Shown: piece after piece, positions 24,686 through 32,612 of the stretch
Layout of the letters: each line of letters starts with the position of its first letter
How positions within the stretch are numbered: the stretch's first letter is position 1
DNA from: Bacteroidota bacterium
GTDB taxonomy: Bacteria; Bacteroidota; Bacteroidia; Sphingobacteriales; Sphingobacteriaceae
DNA: 49,712 nt
NCBI GenBank assembly: GCA_013287375.1
Contig: JABDDX010000008.1
Coordinates: 1 to 49,712 of the forward strand
Reading direction: 5' to 3'
Translations under genes and position numbers: made by a program
The notes under the pieces: generated by a model
What the model saw: only the letters and a program-made list of their open reading frames with translations
Databases searched by the model: none
What the model was told of the DNA's origin: nothing

Positions 24686-26128
24686 TTAAAAATTAAAAGC
24701 ATTGCTAAGCGGGTTAGCATTTTTATCGCGTGTTGATAACGGCGACAAACCCCATCTTTGTTCGATAAAAGAAAGGATACTAACGGTTTCATATTGCGTA
24801 TGGTCAACAAAGCTTGTTTTTGCAAACGGTGAAATGATAATCGCAGGCACACGAGTTCCAGGACCCCACGCATCAATTACCGGAGGTGCAACGTGATCCC
24901 AGAAACCACCATTTTCATCATAAGTAACAATAATTACAACGTCTTTACCATTTGGGCCATTTAATACGTCATTTATTAAATCAAGCGCATGGCTTTCTCC
25001 TGCTGTTACATCAGAATAACCAGGGTGCTCGTTATAGGTACCCAGTGGTTTCACAAAGGAAACAGCAGGCAAGGTACCGGCTCTGGCAGCAGCTATAAAT
25101 ACGGTTTCATCTTTCAGGTGTGCCGCTTTTAACGCTGTGCCGTCGGCATAGTTTTTATAATATATAAATGGCTGATGATGAAATTGGAAGTTTGGATCCG
25201 GGTTTCCTGCCAGCGCATCGTCCCAACCTCCCGAATACCAGGCCCATGATACCCCTTTATCATTTAACCTATCGCCGATGGTAGGGTTTGTTTGGTTAGG
25301 TACCAGGTTTGCCACAGCGGTGCTTGCCGGATGCGGGGCATTTACCGAGTAGCAAGTATTAACGGCAAAACTGCCACTTGTACCTGCAGGAGAATTAGCA
25401 GGTGTTACAAATCCGTCTGCTGTTAGATTGCCATTAGCTAATAATGTAGGGTTTGCAATAACAGCGGCCGGCGCGTTGGGGAATGTAGGGCTTGCAGCGG
25501 CAATTAACCACTGGTGGTTTAAAAACGACCCACCAAAAGCACTATGGAAAAAATTATCGCAAAGTGTATATTTTTCGGCCATGGCCAATAAAGGCAACTG
25601 GCTGGTTTGGTAATACCCTTGTGATAAACCGCCAGAACTGCCCGGAATATTATAAAAAGCATATTTATCCATTTTACCGCCATCAATTTGTAACGGCTCC
25701 TGGTAAAAACGGTGCGTAACATCCGGGGTAATCATATCATTAGGCACATATTGGTCAATATTAAAAATGTCGTTTGGTAAATTTGCGGGAAACAAGCTGC
25801 CATTCGGGACACCCACAACTCCAGGCAATACAGCATAAACCTTGCCTGTTCCATCAACCTGTGTTGTATTGGCAGCGGTTGCATTTGATATGCCATTGGC
25901 GCCCGCGAATGAGCCGTACAGGTTATCAAAGCTGTGGTTTTCCATGTAGATAACTACCACATGGTTTACTTTGTTGATACCTGAAGTTGAAGAATTGTTG
26001 TTGTTGTTATTCTTTTTGCAACTGTAAAAGGCACTGGTTATTATTACCAATGCAATGCCGGTGGCGGCCATTAACTTTGCCTGCAACGCAGTAAAATTCA
26101 ATTTTTCGGTGTGGTAATGTTTATTCAT
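24686..26128 (-). CDS. Phosphoesterase-family lipoprotein (acid phosphatase / phospholipase C-like)
   Basis: A 480-residue exported lipoprotein; the signal runs to AFYSC with the acylated Cys at 37, then an asparagine-rich linker. The domain belongs to the alkaline-phosphatase superfamily branch that contains AcpA and bacterial phospholipase C (phosphoesterase family). It has VVIYMENHSFDNLYGSF with metal-binding Glu/Asn near residue 60, DVTHRFYQEP, and late IVTYDENGGFWDHVAPP, GPGTRVPAIIISPFAK and DHTQYETVSIL. Substrate could be phosphomonoesters or phospholipids. The adjoining peroxidase gene is read in the same direction. Confidence 0.88.
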   Translation of the reverse strand: MNKHYHTEKLNFTALQAKLMAATGIALVIITSAFYSCKKNNNNNNSSTSGINKVNHVVVIYMENHSFDNLYGSFAGANGISNATAANTTQVDGTGKVYAVLPGVVGVPNGSLFPANLPNDIFNIDQYVPNDMITPDVTHRFYQEPLQIDGGKMDKYAFYNIPGSSGGLSQGYYQTSQLPLLAMAEKYTLCDNFFHSAFGGSFLNHQWLIAAASPTFPNAPAAVIANPTLLANGNLTADGFVTPANSPAGTSGSFAVNTCYSVNAPHPASTAVANLVPNQTNPTIGDRLNDKGVSWAWYSGGWDDALAGNPDPNFQFHHQPFIYYKNYADGTALKAAHLKDETVFIAAARAGTLPAVSFVKPLGTYNEHPGYSDVTAGESHALDLINDVLNGPNGKDVVIIVTYDENGGFWDHVAPPVIDAWGPGTRVPAIIISPFAKTSFVDHTQYETVSILSFIEQRWGLSPLSTRDKNANPLSNAFNF

Positions 26129-26468
26129 GAGGCGGTTTTGTTTAAATGTAAAATTACCTTACGCGTTATAAACAGAACATTAACATTCAGTAATCATGTT
26201 ATTAAAAATCAAAGCGAATTCCTAATAGTTAAACCTCAATTAACAATTAGTTTATTTTGAATTAAGAATTCTATCAGCTTATCAAAAAATGCATAAAAAA
26301 AGCGGGCAACCTAATGGCTACCCGCTTATTCAGGGAAATTGCTTTTAAAACTTGTCGCTTTTTTGACCCTACCCTCCTCCTTTCCCTATTCCAGGGAAAG
26401 GTATCTCACAAGTCCCTACATTCTACATTAAGGAAATAAAGCCATCCACAAAATGTTATAGATCTCTT
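26129..26468. other. Gap with terminator and small hairpin
   Basis: This 340-base gap is AT-rich near the phosphoesterase start, where its promoter is expected. It holds a rho-independent terminator at 26292-26327 and a perfect 8-bp hairpin CTTTCCCT-attcc-AGGGAAAG at 26380-26400. No coding frame was seen. Confidence 0.6.
26292..26327 (-). terminator. Rho-independent terminator
   Basis: On the minus strand AAGCGGGTAGCC pairs with GGTTGCCCGCTT through 12 positions including two G-U pairs (loop ATTA), followed immediately by TTTTTTT. A textbook terminator for the esterase/proline-rich gene pair. Confidence 0.8.
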
Positions 26469-26708
26469 TTATCTCGGCAATGGTGGACGAGGCGGCGGAG
26501 GTGGCAAGTGAATGTGTATACGTGTATGCCTCCTGTGATGCCTGTAGTAATGATGCCTGCGGGCAAAAGGTAATGGCGGGCGCGGCGGCGGAGGTGGTAA
26601 ACGTTGCAATAATGTTATTGGCGCAGTTAACACCACAGCCTTTGCCCTTGTAAGCTGTACGCTGCCCATTAGCAACATAACAACCAAAGCGATTTTTAAA
26701 TACTTCAT
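26469..26708 (-). CDS. Small exported proline/histidine/arginine-rich protein
   Basis: A predicted protein of 79 residues with a signal peptide (MKYLKIALVVMLLMGSVQLT, cleavage near RAKA). The mature part contains LPPPPPRPPLP, a basic cluster FARRHHYYRHHRRHTRIHIH, and a second LPPPPPRPPLP, so a histidine/arginine block sits between identical proline arms. A longer frame reaches 26777, but its first 23 residues overlap the esterase gene and have no signal character, so the ATG at 26708 is preferred. I do not recognise a family. The composition suggests a cell-surface or periplasmic binding role, for metal, nucleic acid or wall polymers. Confidence 0.5.
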   Translation of the reverse strand: MKYLKIALVVMLLMGSVQLTRAKAVVLTAPITLLQRLPPPPPRPPLPFARRHHYYRHHRRHTRIHIHLPPPPPRPPLPR

Positions 26709-26769
26709 AAATTGAAATCTGTTAGGTGATAGTATGTTAACATTATGAGCTGAATAATGTTTTATGTGC

Positions 26770-27693
26770 TTACTCAATCACGTTTTTGTACAGGAAGTCT
26801 GCAGAGAACTGTCCGGCTTCCAACCAGCGTTCCTTAGTGCCTTTACCACCTGAGAACAACGGATCAAAATGTTTTTGCAACTCGTGCGAGTAACCTTCAA
26901 AAACTTTTAATTCGTTGGGGATACCCAAAGCATCTGCTTTGGCATGAATATCCTCGCCGCCATATAGAGGTGCACTTTTGTGTGTTGGTGATACCATGCC
27001 ATCCTCACTGCCTAAACAGGTAACAATGGGCACTTTTGCATTTTTAAGCCAGTCGAGGTTGTAAATGGCACCCCAGAAGTTGATAACTGCCGCAACATGC
27101 GCACGATTATGCGGATGGTTAACCGCTATGCTATCGCCGGTTATTTTGGCCATATCGGCCAGTTCGGCGTTGGTAGCGTAAGCAGCTTGCAGGGCTATGA
27201 TCCCACCTGCCGAGTTTCCAGCCAGGATAATTTTATCAGGGTCGATGCCATACCTTGTGGCGTTCAGGGTAAAAAATGCAATAGCGGTTTTGGCATCCTG
27301 CACAGCGTAATAGCTGCTTTTTTGCAGTTCGTCAAAATGGAACAATGGATTTTTTTTGCTCAGGCGATAGTTAATATTAGCGCAAACATAACCGCGCTGG
27401 GCGAATGTTTTACTCCAAAGCTCAACACCCTCTGCAGATTTTGAACCAAATTTGAATCCACCACCGTGCATCCAAATAATTAAGGGGCGGTGTTTGGCAT
27501 CATCACCCGTTGGGCGGTAAAGATCAAACAGATAGGCTTTTTCATCATCTTTTGATGCTGAAGGGTTATAGGTTTGATCTTTTTCGATACTAATCCCCTG
27601 GTATATAATATCTTTATAACGATGTTTAGTTTGTGCTTGCGTAATTATCGCGAAGCAAAAAAGCGGTATGTAAATGAAAATCCTTTTGAGCAT
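26770..27693 (-). CDS. Secreted alpha/beta hydrolase, acetyl-esterase (HSL) type
   Basis: A 307-residue exported esterase with a signal peptide (residues 1-20, cleavage after ITQA). The oxyanion motif is the HGGG in WMHGGGFKFGS near residue 78, the nucleophile is Ser in LAGNSAGGIIAL near residue 161, and a late SHELQK supplies the probable His. AKTAIAFFTLNATRYGIDPDKI precedes the nucleophile as in the hormone-sensitive-lipase group. Possible substrates are acetylated polysaccharides or other short-chain esters. It is followed by the small proline-rich gene and both end at a strong terminator. Confidence 0.85.
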   Translation of the reverse strand: MLKRIFIYIPLFCFAIITQAQTKHRYKDIIYQGISIEKDQTYNPSASKDDEKAYLFDLYRPTGDDAKHRPLIIWMHGGGFKFGSKSAEGVELWSKTFAQRGYVCANINYRLSKKNPLFHFDELQKSSYYAVQDAKTAIAFFTLNATRYGIDPDKIILAGNSAGGIIALQAAYATNAELADMAKITGDSIAVNHPHNRAHVAAVINFWGAIYNLDWLKNAKVPIVTCLGSEDGMVSPTHKSAPLYGGEDIHAKADALGIPNELKVFEGYSHELQKHFDPLFSGGKGTKERWLEAGQFSADFLYKNVIE

Positions 27694-27771
27694 TATTAAT
27701 ATTTAAAAGTATATACGTTACAAATTGCGGTTACAGATGTTTCAACATGTAATCACTAACAGCAATTTTAC

Positions 27772-27779
27772 TAAATTTG
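27772..27779 (+). promoter_or_regulatory. Possible -7 box (TAAATTTG) of the first pigment operon
   Basis: A full match to TAnnTTTG about 70 bases before the ligase ATG. No convincing TTTG element lies 18-21 bases upstream, so this is a candidate only. Confidence 0.35.
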
Positions 27780-27851
27780 GAGTGATATGGGTTTGAATAT
27801 TACGCCTGATCACACATAAATAGTAGTACCAGCAGTAATTATTGAGAAATA

Positions 27852-29144
27852 ATGACATTTATAGAGGAAAAAGATAAACAGACAGATAAGCAAACCGCAA
27901 TGCAGGAGCAAAAATTACAGGAGCTATTAGTTTATCTTTCTAAAAATTCACCTTTTTACAGAGAGCTTTTCGCGAAGCATCATATTGATATATCAGCTGT
28001 AAAAACAGTTGCTGATCTGGCTTCCATCCCCACCACAACAAAAGACGATTTGCAGCAACGCAATAACGACTTTTTATGCGTACCTGCTGAAGATGTTATT
28101 GAATATACCTCCACATCGGGTACGTTGGGCAATCCGGTAACCATCGCCCTTACAGAAAATGATTTACAGCGTTTAGCATATAACGAGTATAGTTCTTTTA
28201 GCTGCGCTGATGGCTCAAAAGATGATACTTACCAGTTGATGCTTACGCTTGACAGGCAGTTTATGGCGGGGATTGCTTACTATTTGGGTATACGCAAATT
28301 GGGTGCGGGTATTATCCGTTTGGGTCCGGGTGTGCCATCATTGCAATGGGAAACCATTAAACGGTTAAAACCGACGGCGATTGTGGCTGTGCCATCATTT
28401 ATATTGAAACTGATACAGTATGCGAAGGATACCGGCATCGATATAAATGAAACATCAGTTAAAAAAGCCATTTGTATCGGGGAGAATATCCGCAATACTG
28501 ATTTTTCGCTGAATATTTTAGGTAGAAAGATAACCGAGGCATGGGATATTAAATTGTACTCTACTTATGCCTCTACCGAAATGCAAACCGCGTTTACAGA
28601 ATGCGGGGAAGGCAAAGGCGGGCATTACCAGCCTGAATTGGTTATTGTAGAGTTACTGGATGAAAATAACCAGCAAGTCGCGCCCGGCACACCCGGCGAG
28701 GTTACCATTACTACGCTCGGCGTTGAAGGCATGCCATTACTACGTTACAAAACCGGCGATATGTGCATGTATTTTGATGAGCCATGTGACTGCGGCAGGA
28801 CGAGTTTGCGCTTGTCATCCATTATGGGTCGTAAAAAGCAGATGATTAAGTTTAAGGGCACAACATTGTACCCTCCTGCACTATTTGATTTGCTGAATGA
28901 ACGGGAAGAAATACTGGATTTTGTAATTGAGGTTTCATCCAATGAAATCGGGTTAGATCAGGTATTGATCTATATTGTGCCATCTGAAATAAGCGAGGAA
29001 TGCGATCACCGCATCAGGGCTTATTTACAGGCGAGGTTAAGGGTTAGTCCGCACATAAAGTATGTGACCGCCGAGGCTATACAAAAAATGCAGTTTAGCG
29101 AGGCCAGCAGAAAGGCGATTAAGTTTGTGGATAAACGGAATTAA
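27852..29144 (+). CDS. PaaK-like AMP-dependent ligase (aryl-acid activating)
   Basis: A 430-residue adenylate-forming enzyme of the phenylacetate-CoA ligase group. The phosphate loop TSTSGTLGNPVTIAL is near residue 93, the A5-like segment YSTYASTEMQTAFTEC near 237, and the adenosine-ribose aspartate in RYKTGDMCMYFD near 300, followed by a GRTSLRLSSIMGRKKQMI hinge and a C-terminal lid. With a tyrosine ammonia-lyase two genes downstream, the likely role is to activate 4-coumarate as the starter of an aryl polyene, onto CoA or directly onto an acyl carrier protein. The acceptor is inference. First gene of the rightward operon. Confidence 0.88.
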   Translation: MTFIEEKDKQTDKQTAMQEQKLQELLVYLSKNSPFYRELFAKHHIDISAVKTVADLASIPTTTKDDLQQRNNDFLCVPAEDVIEYTSTSGTLGNPVTIALTENDLQRLAYNEYSSFSCADGSKDDTYQLMLTLDRQFMAGIAYYLGIRKLGAGIIRLGPGVPSLQWETIKRLKPTAIVAVPSFILKLIQYAKDTGIDINETSVKKAICIGENIRNTDFSLNILGRKITEAWDIKLYSTYASTEMQTAFTECGEGKGGHYQPELVIVELLDENNQQVAPGTPGEVTITTLGVEGMPLLRYKTGDMCMYFDEPCDCGRTSLRLSSIMGRKKQMIKFKGTTLYPPALFDLLNEREEILDFVIEVSSNEIGLDQVLIYIVPSEISEECDHRIRAYLQARLRVSPHIKYVTAEAIQKMQFSEASRKAIKFVDKRN

Positions 29145-29149
29145 TTTGA

Positions 29150-29668
29150 ATGGCGATACTTATCGAAACAGAACGCCTCGTTATACGCGAGGTCATTCCA
29201 GAAGATATTGATGGGATGTTTGAACTTGAATCTGATCCGCTGGTACATCAATATTTAGGGAATCAACCTATAAAAACCCGGGAGGAAAGTCCGGGCAGGA
29301 TTGATTTTATTCGTCAGCAATATATTGATCATGGTATTGGTAGATGGGCGATGATTGAAAAAGAAACGAACAGCTTTATGGGTTGGACAGGTTTCAAATT
29401 CATTAATGAAGCCGTTAACGGGCATATCAATTATTATGATCTGGGCTATCGGATGATCCCGAAATACTGGGGTAAGGGTTACGCTACCGAAGCGGCTAAA
29501 GCATGCCTGAATTATGGCATCAATCAGCTTAAACTAAACCCTATTTATGGCATTGCTGATGATGCTAACTCCGGCTCAAAAAATGTGTTGGTAAAAGCAG
29601 GTTTCACTCCCGCCGAAACCTTTATGCACCATGGCATTTTGCACAGGTGGTTCAATTTTCAACAATAA
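29150..29668 (+). CDS. GNAT-family N-acetyltransferase, RimJ/RimL-like
   Basis: A 172-residue acetyl-CoA-dependent acyltransferase fold. IETERLVIREVIPEDIDGMF is the usual N-terminus of the RimJ/RimL subgroup, and the acetyl-CoA loop lies in YWGKGYATEAAKACLNYG near residue 113, with NVLVKAGFTPAETF closing the fold. It begins 5 bases after the ligase stop and precedes the ammonia-lyase, so it is co-transcribed with pigment genes. A role in the pathway is not known from other clusters that I can recall, so it may be an unrelated passenger or may modify a protein or precursor. Confidence 0.85.
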   Translation: MAILIETERLVIREVIPEDIDGMFELESDPLVHQYLGNQPIKTREESPGRIDFIRQQYIDHGIGRWAMIEKETNSFMGWTGFKFINEAVNGHINYYDLGYRMIPKYWGKGYATEAAKACLNYGINQLKLNPIYGIADDANSGSKNVLVKAGFTPAETFMHHGILHRWFNFQQ

Positions 29669-29753
29669 AATGTATGAAGTTTAAAACTGCACGCGTAAAC
29701 GGCAGATATTTTATACATTTACCCTTTAATAAATTTCGTTTTTAAAAAATATT

Positions 29754-31313
29754 TTGCCCGTGATACTTGTTGGACAAAGCACCCTTACTCTAGAAAATTT
29801 CGCTGAAATACTTTATAAACACCAGGAAGTAGCCCTTAACGAGGCCGCTTTAGAAAAGGTTAAAACCAATTTCGAATTCCTGCAACAGTTCTCGTCTAAC
29901 AAACTTATTTATGGCATCAATACCGGTTTTGGGCCGATGGCGCAATACAAGGTAAACGAGGAGAACATTCTACAACTGCAATATAACCTGATCCGTAGCC
30001 ACTCATCCGGCAGCGGAAAATTAATGAGTGCCGAGCTATCCAAAGCTTTAATGGTTGCCCGCTTGAACAGCTTTATGCTGGCTTATTCAGGTGTGCATTT
30101 GGACTTGGTGGAGTTGTTGAAGGAACTCATTAATAAAAATATTAGTCCGTGTATTTATGAGCATGGCGGCGTTGGCGCCAGCGGCGATTTGGTGCAGCTT
30201 GCACATTTAGGCTTGGTTTTAATTGGCGAGGGCGAAGTTATTTTTGAAGGTGTGGTTCATCCAACCATCGATATATTTAACCGTTTTAATATCAAACCAT
30301 TGTCGATTCATATCCGCGAAGGCTTGGCTGTTTTGAATGGCACTTCGGCTATGACGGGGATTGGCATGCTGAATATCATCCAGGCAAGAAAGCTGTTAAA
30401 CTGGTCGCTGATGTTTTCATCGATGATCAATGAGATTGTGGAGGCATTTGATGACCATTATTCGCAGGAACTGAATGCGGTTAAACGCCATAAGGGTCAG
30501 AACAAGATCGCTTCGTTAATGCGCGATATTTTGAAGGATAGCAAGATGATCCGCGACAGGTCGGAGCATTTATACAATCCGGATAACCTGGACCAGGAAG
30601 TTTTTGAAGATAAAGTACAGGAATATTACTCGCTACGTTGTGTGACCCAGGTTTTGGGGCCGATATTCGATACGATAGTGCAGGCGGAAGAGGTGTTGGT
30701 GAATGAGTTGAATTCGGTTAATGATAACCCGGTTATCGACCATTTAAACCATAACATTTTCCACGGCGGTAATTTTCACGGCGATTATGTTTCGTTAGAA
30801 ATGGATAAACTGAAAACTGCCATAACCAAGCTGTCGATGTTATCAGAAAGGCAACTGAATTACCTGCTTAATAGCAAATTGAACCAAAAACTACCTCCAT
30901 TTGTAAACTTGGGCGTATTAGGGTTTAATTTCGGAATGCAGGGCATGCAGTTTACCGCGACATCAACCGTTGCGGAAAACCAAACGCTATCGTTCCCAAT
31001 GTATGTGCATAGCATACCTAACAATAATGACAATCAGGATATTGTGAGTATGGGCTGCAATGCCGCATTGATGACTAAACGTGTAGTTGATAACTCTTTT
31101 GAGGTATTGGCCATTCAATTGATGACCATTTTGCAAGCGATAGATTATCTGGAATGTCAGGATAGGTTGTCATCATTATCTCGTTCATTATATGATACCG
31201 TACGCGAGATCTTCCCTAAATTCATTGATGATCAGCCTAAGTATAAAGAAGCCAAAAAAATTAAAGAGTTTTTAGAAAGCACCAACCACATAAATGCTTT
31301 TGCCGGGTTATAA
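29754..31313 (+). CDS. Tyrosine ammonia-lyase of the HAL/PAL family
   Basis: Deaminates L-tyrosine to 4-coumarate, the aryl starter of flexirubin-type pigments. The 519 residues contain Ala-Ser-Gly at 142-144 (GGVGASGDLVQLAH), which cyclises to the MIO electrophile, the catalytic tyrosine in LIYGINTGFGPMAQY near 53, and NDNP plus NNNDNQD later. The selectivity stretch QLQYNLIRSHSSG near 75-87 matches the type I recall in the Flavobacterium johnsoniae enzyme, an efficient tyrosine ammonia-lyase often annotated as histidine ammonia-lyase. No hut genes lie nearby. The start is TTG at 29754 (or GTG at 29760): a stop lies just upstream in frame and no ATG is available. Confidence 0.9.
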   Translation: MPVILVGQSTLTLENFAEILYKHQEVALNEAALEKVKTNFEFLQQFSSNKLIYGINTGFGPMAQYKVNEENILQLQYNLIRSHSSGSGKLMSAELSKALMVARLNSFMLAYSGVHLDLVELLKELINKNISPCIYEHGGVGASGDLVQLAHLGLVLIGEGEVIFEGVVHPTIDIFNRFNIKPLSIHIREGLAVLNGTSAMTGIGMLNIIQARKLLNWSLMFSSMINEIVEAFDDHYSQELNAVKRHKGQNKIASLMRDILKDSKMIRDRSEHLYNPDNLDQEVFEDKVQEYYSLRCVTQVLGPIFDTIVQAEEVLVNELNSVNDNPVIDHLNHNIFHGGNFHGDYVSLEMDKLKTAITKLSMLSERQLNYLLNSKLNQKLPPFVNLGVLGFNFGMQGMQFTATSTVAENQTLSFPMYVHSIPNNNDNQDIVSMGCNAALMTKRVVDNSFEVLAIQLMTILQAIDYLECQDRLSSLSRSLYDTVREIFPKFIDDQPKYKEAKKIKEFLESTNHINAFAGL

Positions 31314-31338
31314 ATTTATAGAAGCAATTGATTAGTGA

Positions 31339-32493
31339 ATGAGCAATATAAATGAACTAAACGAGCCTGAAGTTTTTGTTGTTGCCGATAATATTTTATC
31401 GCCATTAGGCAAAACAACTGCCGAAAATTTCGCGAAGCTGAGGGAGAATATTTCCGGGGTAAAAGAGCATACTGATTTAACCATATCTGCCCTGCCATTT
31501 TTTGCTTCACTATTTGAAAAAGGCGAAACTTTTGTTAAAGCTGACGAGCATAATTATACCAAATTTGAGCAGCTGCTAATTGCTTCTATTGCTGATGCAT
31601 TAAATGGTAGCGGCGTTGATGTTCGCGATAAAAAAACGGTGCTGATCATATCCTCAACAAAAGGAAATATCAGTTTGCTTGAGGATGAAGCTATTACCGA
31701 TGAGTTAAAAGAAAGGATTTCACTATCTAACTCTGCAAAACTTGTAGCTGAACACTTTGGGTTTCAAAACCAGCCGATCGTGGTTTCAAACGCATGCATC
31801 TCAGGTGTTTTGGGTGTGATAACCGCAACAAGGTTATTACGTTCCCATCAATATGAAAACGCGGTAGTAGCCGGCGCGGATGTGATCTCGAAATTTATCA
31901 TGTCGGGTTTCCAATCATTTCAGGCCTTAAGTGTGGGGCCATGCAAACCATTTGACAAGGAACACGATGGTTTAAATTTAGGCGAAGGCGCGGGCACTAT
32001 TATTCTTTCTACAAATCACAAATACGCTCAAAATATTAAGGTAAAAGGTGGTTCGATAAGTAACGATGCTAACCATATTTCGGGCCCGTCACGTACCGGG
32101 CAGGAATTGGCTGGGGCTATAAAGAATGCCCTACAAGAAGCTAATTTCACATCTGCTAACATTGATTTTATATCGGCCCACGGTACAGCAACGGTTTATA
32201 ACGATGAGATGGAGGCAAACGCCATAACCATATCAGGATTGCAAAAAGTGACGCTAAATAGTTTGAAGGGCTTTTACGGCCATACTTTAGGCGCAGCAGG
32301 GTTGATAGAATCCATTATATCCATCCAATCATTAAAACAAGCGCTGGTAATTTCAACTATAGGCTTTACAGAATCCGCCGACCCTGAAAAGGTTAATGTT
32401 TGCGCTACCCTTACGCGCCTTAAAGCAAATAACTTTTTAAAAACTGCATCGGGTTTTGGGGGTTGTAATGCTGCGGTGATTTTTGGGAAATAA
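31339..32493 (+). CDS. Beta-ketoacyl-ACP synthase (elongating, KAS I/II fold)
   Basis: Decarboxylative condensing enzyme of 384 residues with all three catalytic residues: Cys153 (VSNACISGVLG), His281 (SAHGTATVYND) and His315 (GFYGHTLGAAG). It should extend an ACP-bound acyl chain by two carbons with malonyl-ACP. It lies 25 bases after the ammonia-lyase in the same operon, so polyene elongation is the likely job. NACISG in place of the more usual TACAS points to a specialised clade. It is followed by a family A repeat and then by a ketosynthase-like fragment gene. Confidence 0.92.
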   Translation: MSNINELNEPEVFVVADNILSPLGKTTAENFAKLRENISGVKEHTDLTISALPFFASLFEKGETFVKADEHNYTKFEQLLIASIADALNGSGVDVRDKKTVLIISSTKGNISLLEDEAITDELKERISLSNSAKLVAEHFGFQNQPIVVSNACISGVLGVITATRLLRSHQYENAVVAGADVISKFIMSGFQSFQALSVGPCKPFDKEHDGLNLGEGAGTIILSTNHKYAQNIKVKGGSISNDANHISGPSRTGQELAGAIKNALQEANFTSANIDFISAHGTATVYNDEMEANAITISGLQKVTLNSLKGFYGHTLGAAGLIESIISIQSLKQALVISTIGFTESADPEKVNVCATLTRLKANNFLKTASGFGGCNAAVIFGK

Positions 32494-32505
32494 TAAAACC
32501 CCATT

Positions 32506-32592
32506 GTCATTTCGACCGGAGGGAGAAATCTTCTGCGATTTGCTTGTTCGCTTTGCAAGTTTTAGAAGATTTCTCCCTCCGGTCGAAATGAC
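32506..32592. repeat. Family A palindromic repeat, copy 5, inside the pigment operon
   Basis: GTCATTTCGACCGGAGGGAG (left) and CTCCCTCCGGTCGAAATGAC (right) are perfect reverse complements over 20 bases, with further inner pairing AAATCTTCT and AGAAGATTT. It lies 12 bases after the ketosynthase stop and 20 bases before the next start, so the hairpin would form inside the polycistronic mRNA. Confidence 0.92.
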
Positions 32593-32612
32593 AATCTGAA
32601 TAAATAATATCT

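Noticed and set aside
26709..26777. Longer N-terminus for the small proline-rich protein
   Set aside because: The extra 23 residues lack signal character and would overlap the esterase gene, while a perfect signal peptide starts at the ATG at 26708.
29754..31313. Histidine ammonia-lyase of the hut pathway
   Set aside because: No hutU, hutI or hutG lies nearby, and the gene is embedded in a pigment operon with an aryl-acid ligase, so tyrosine is the better substrate.
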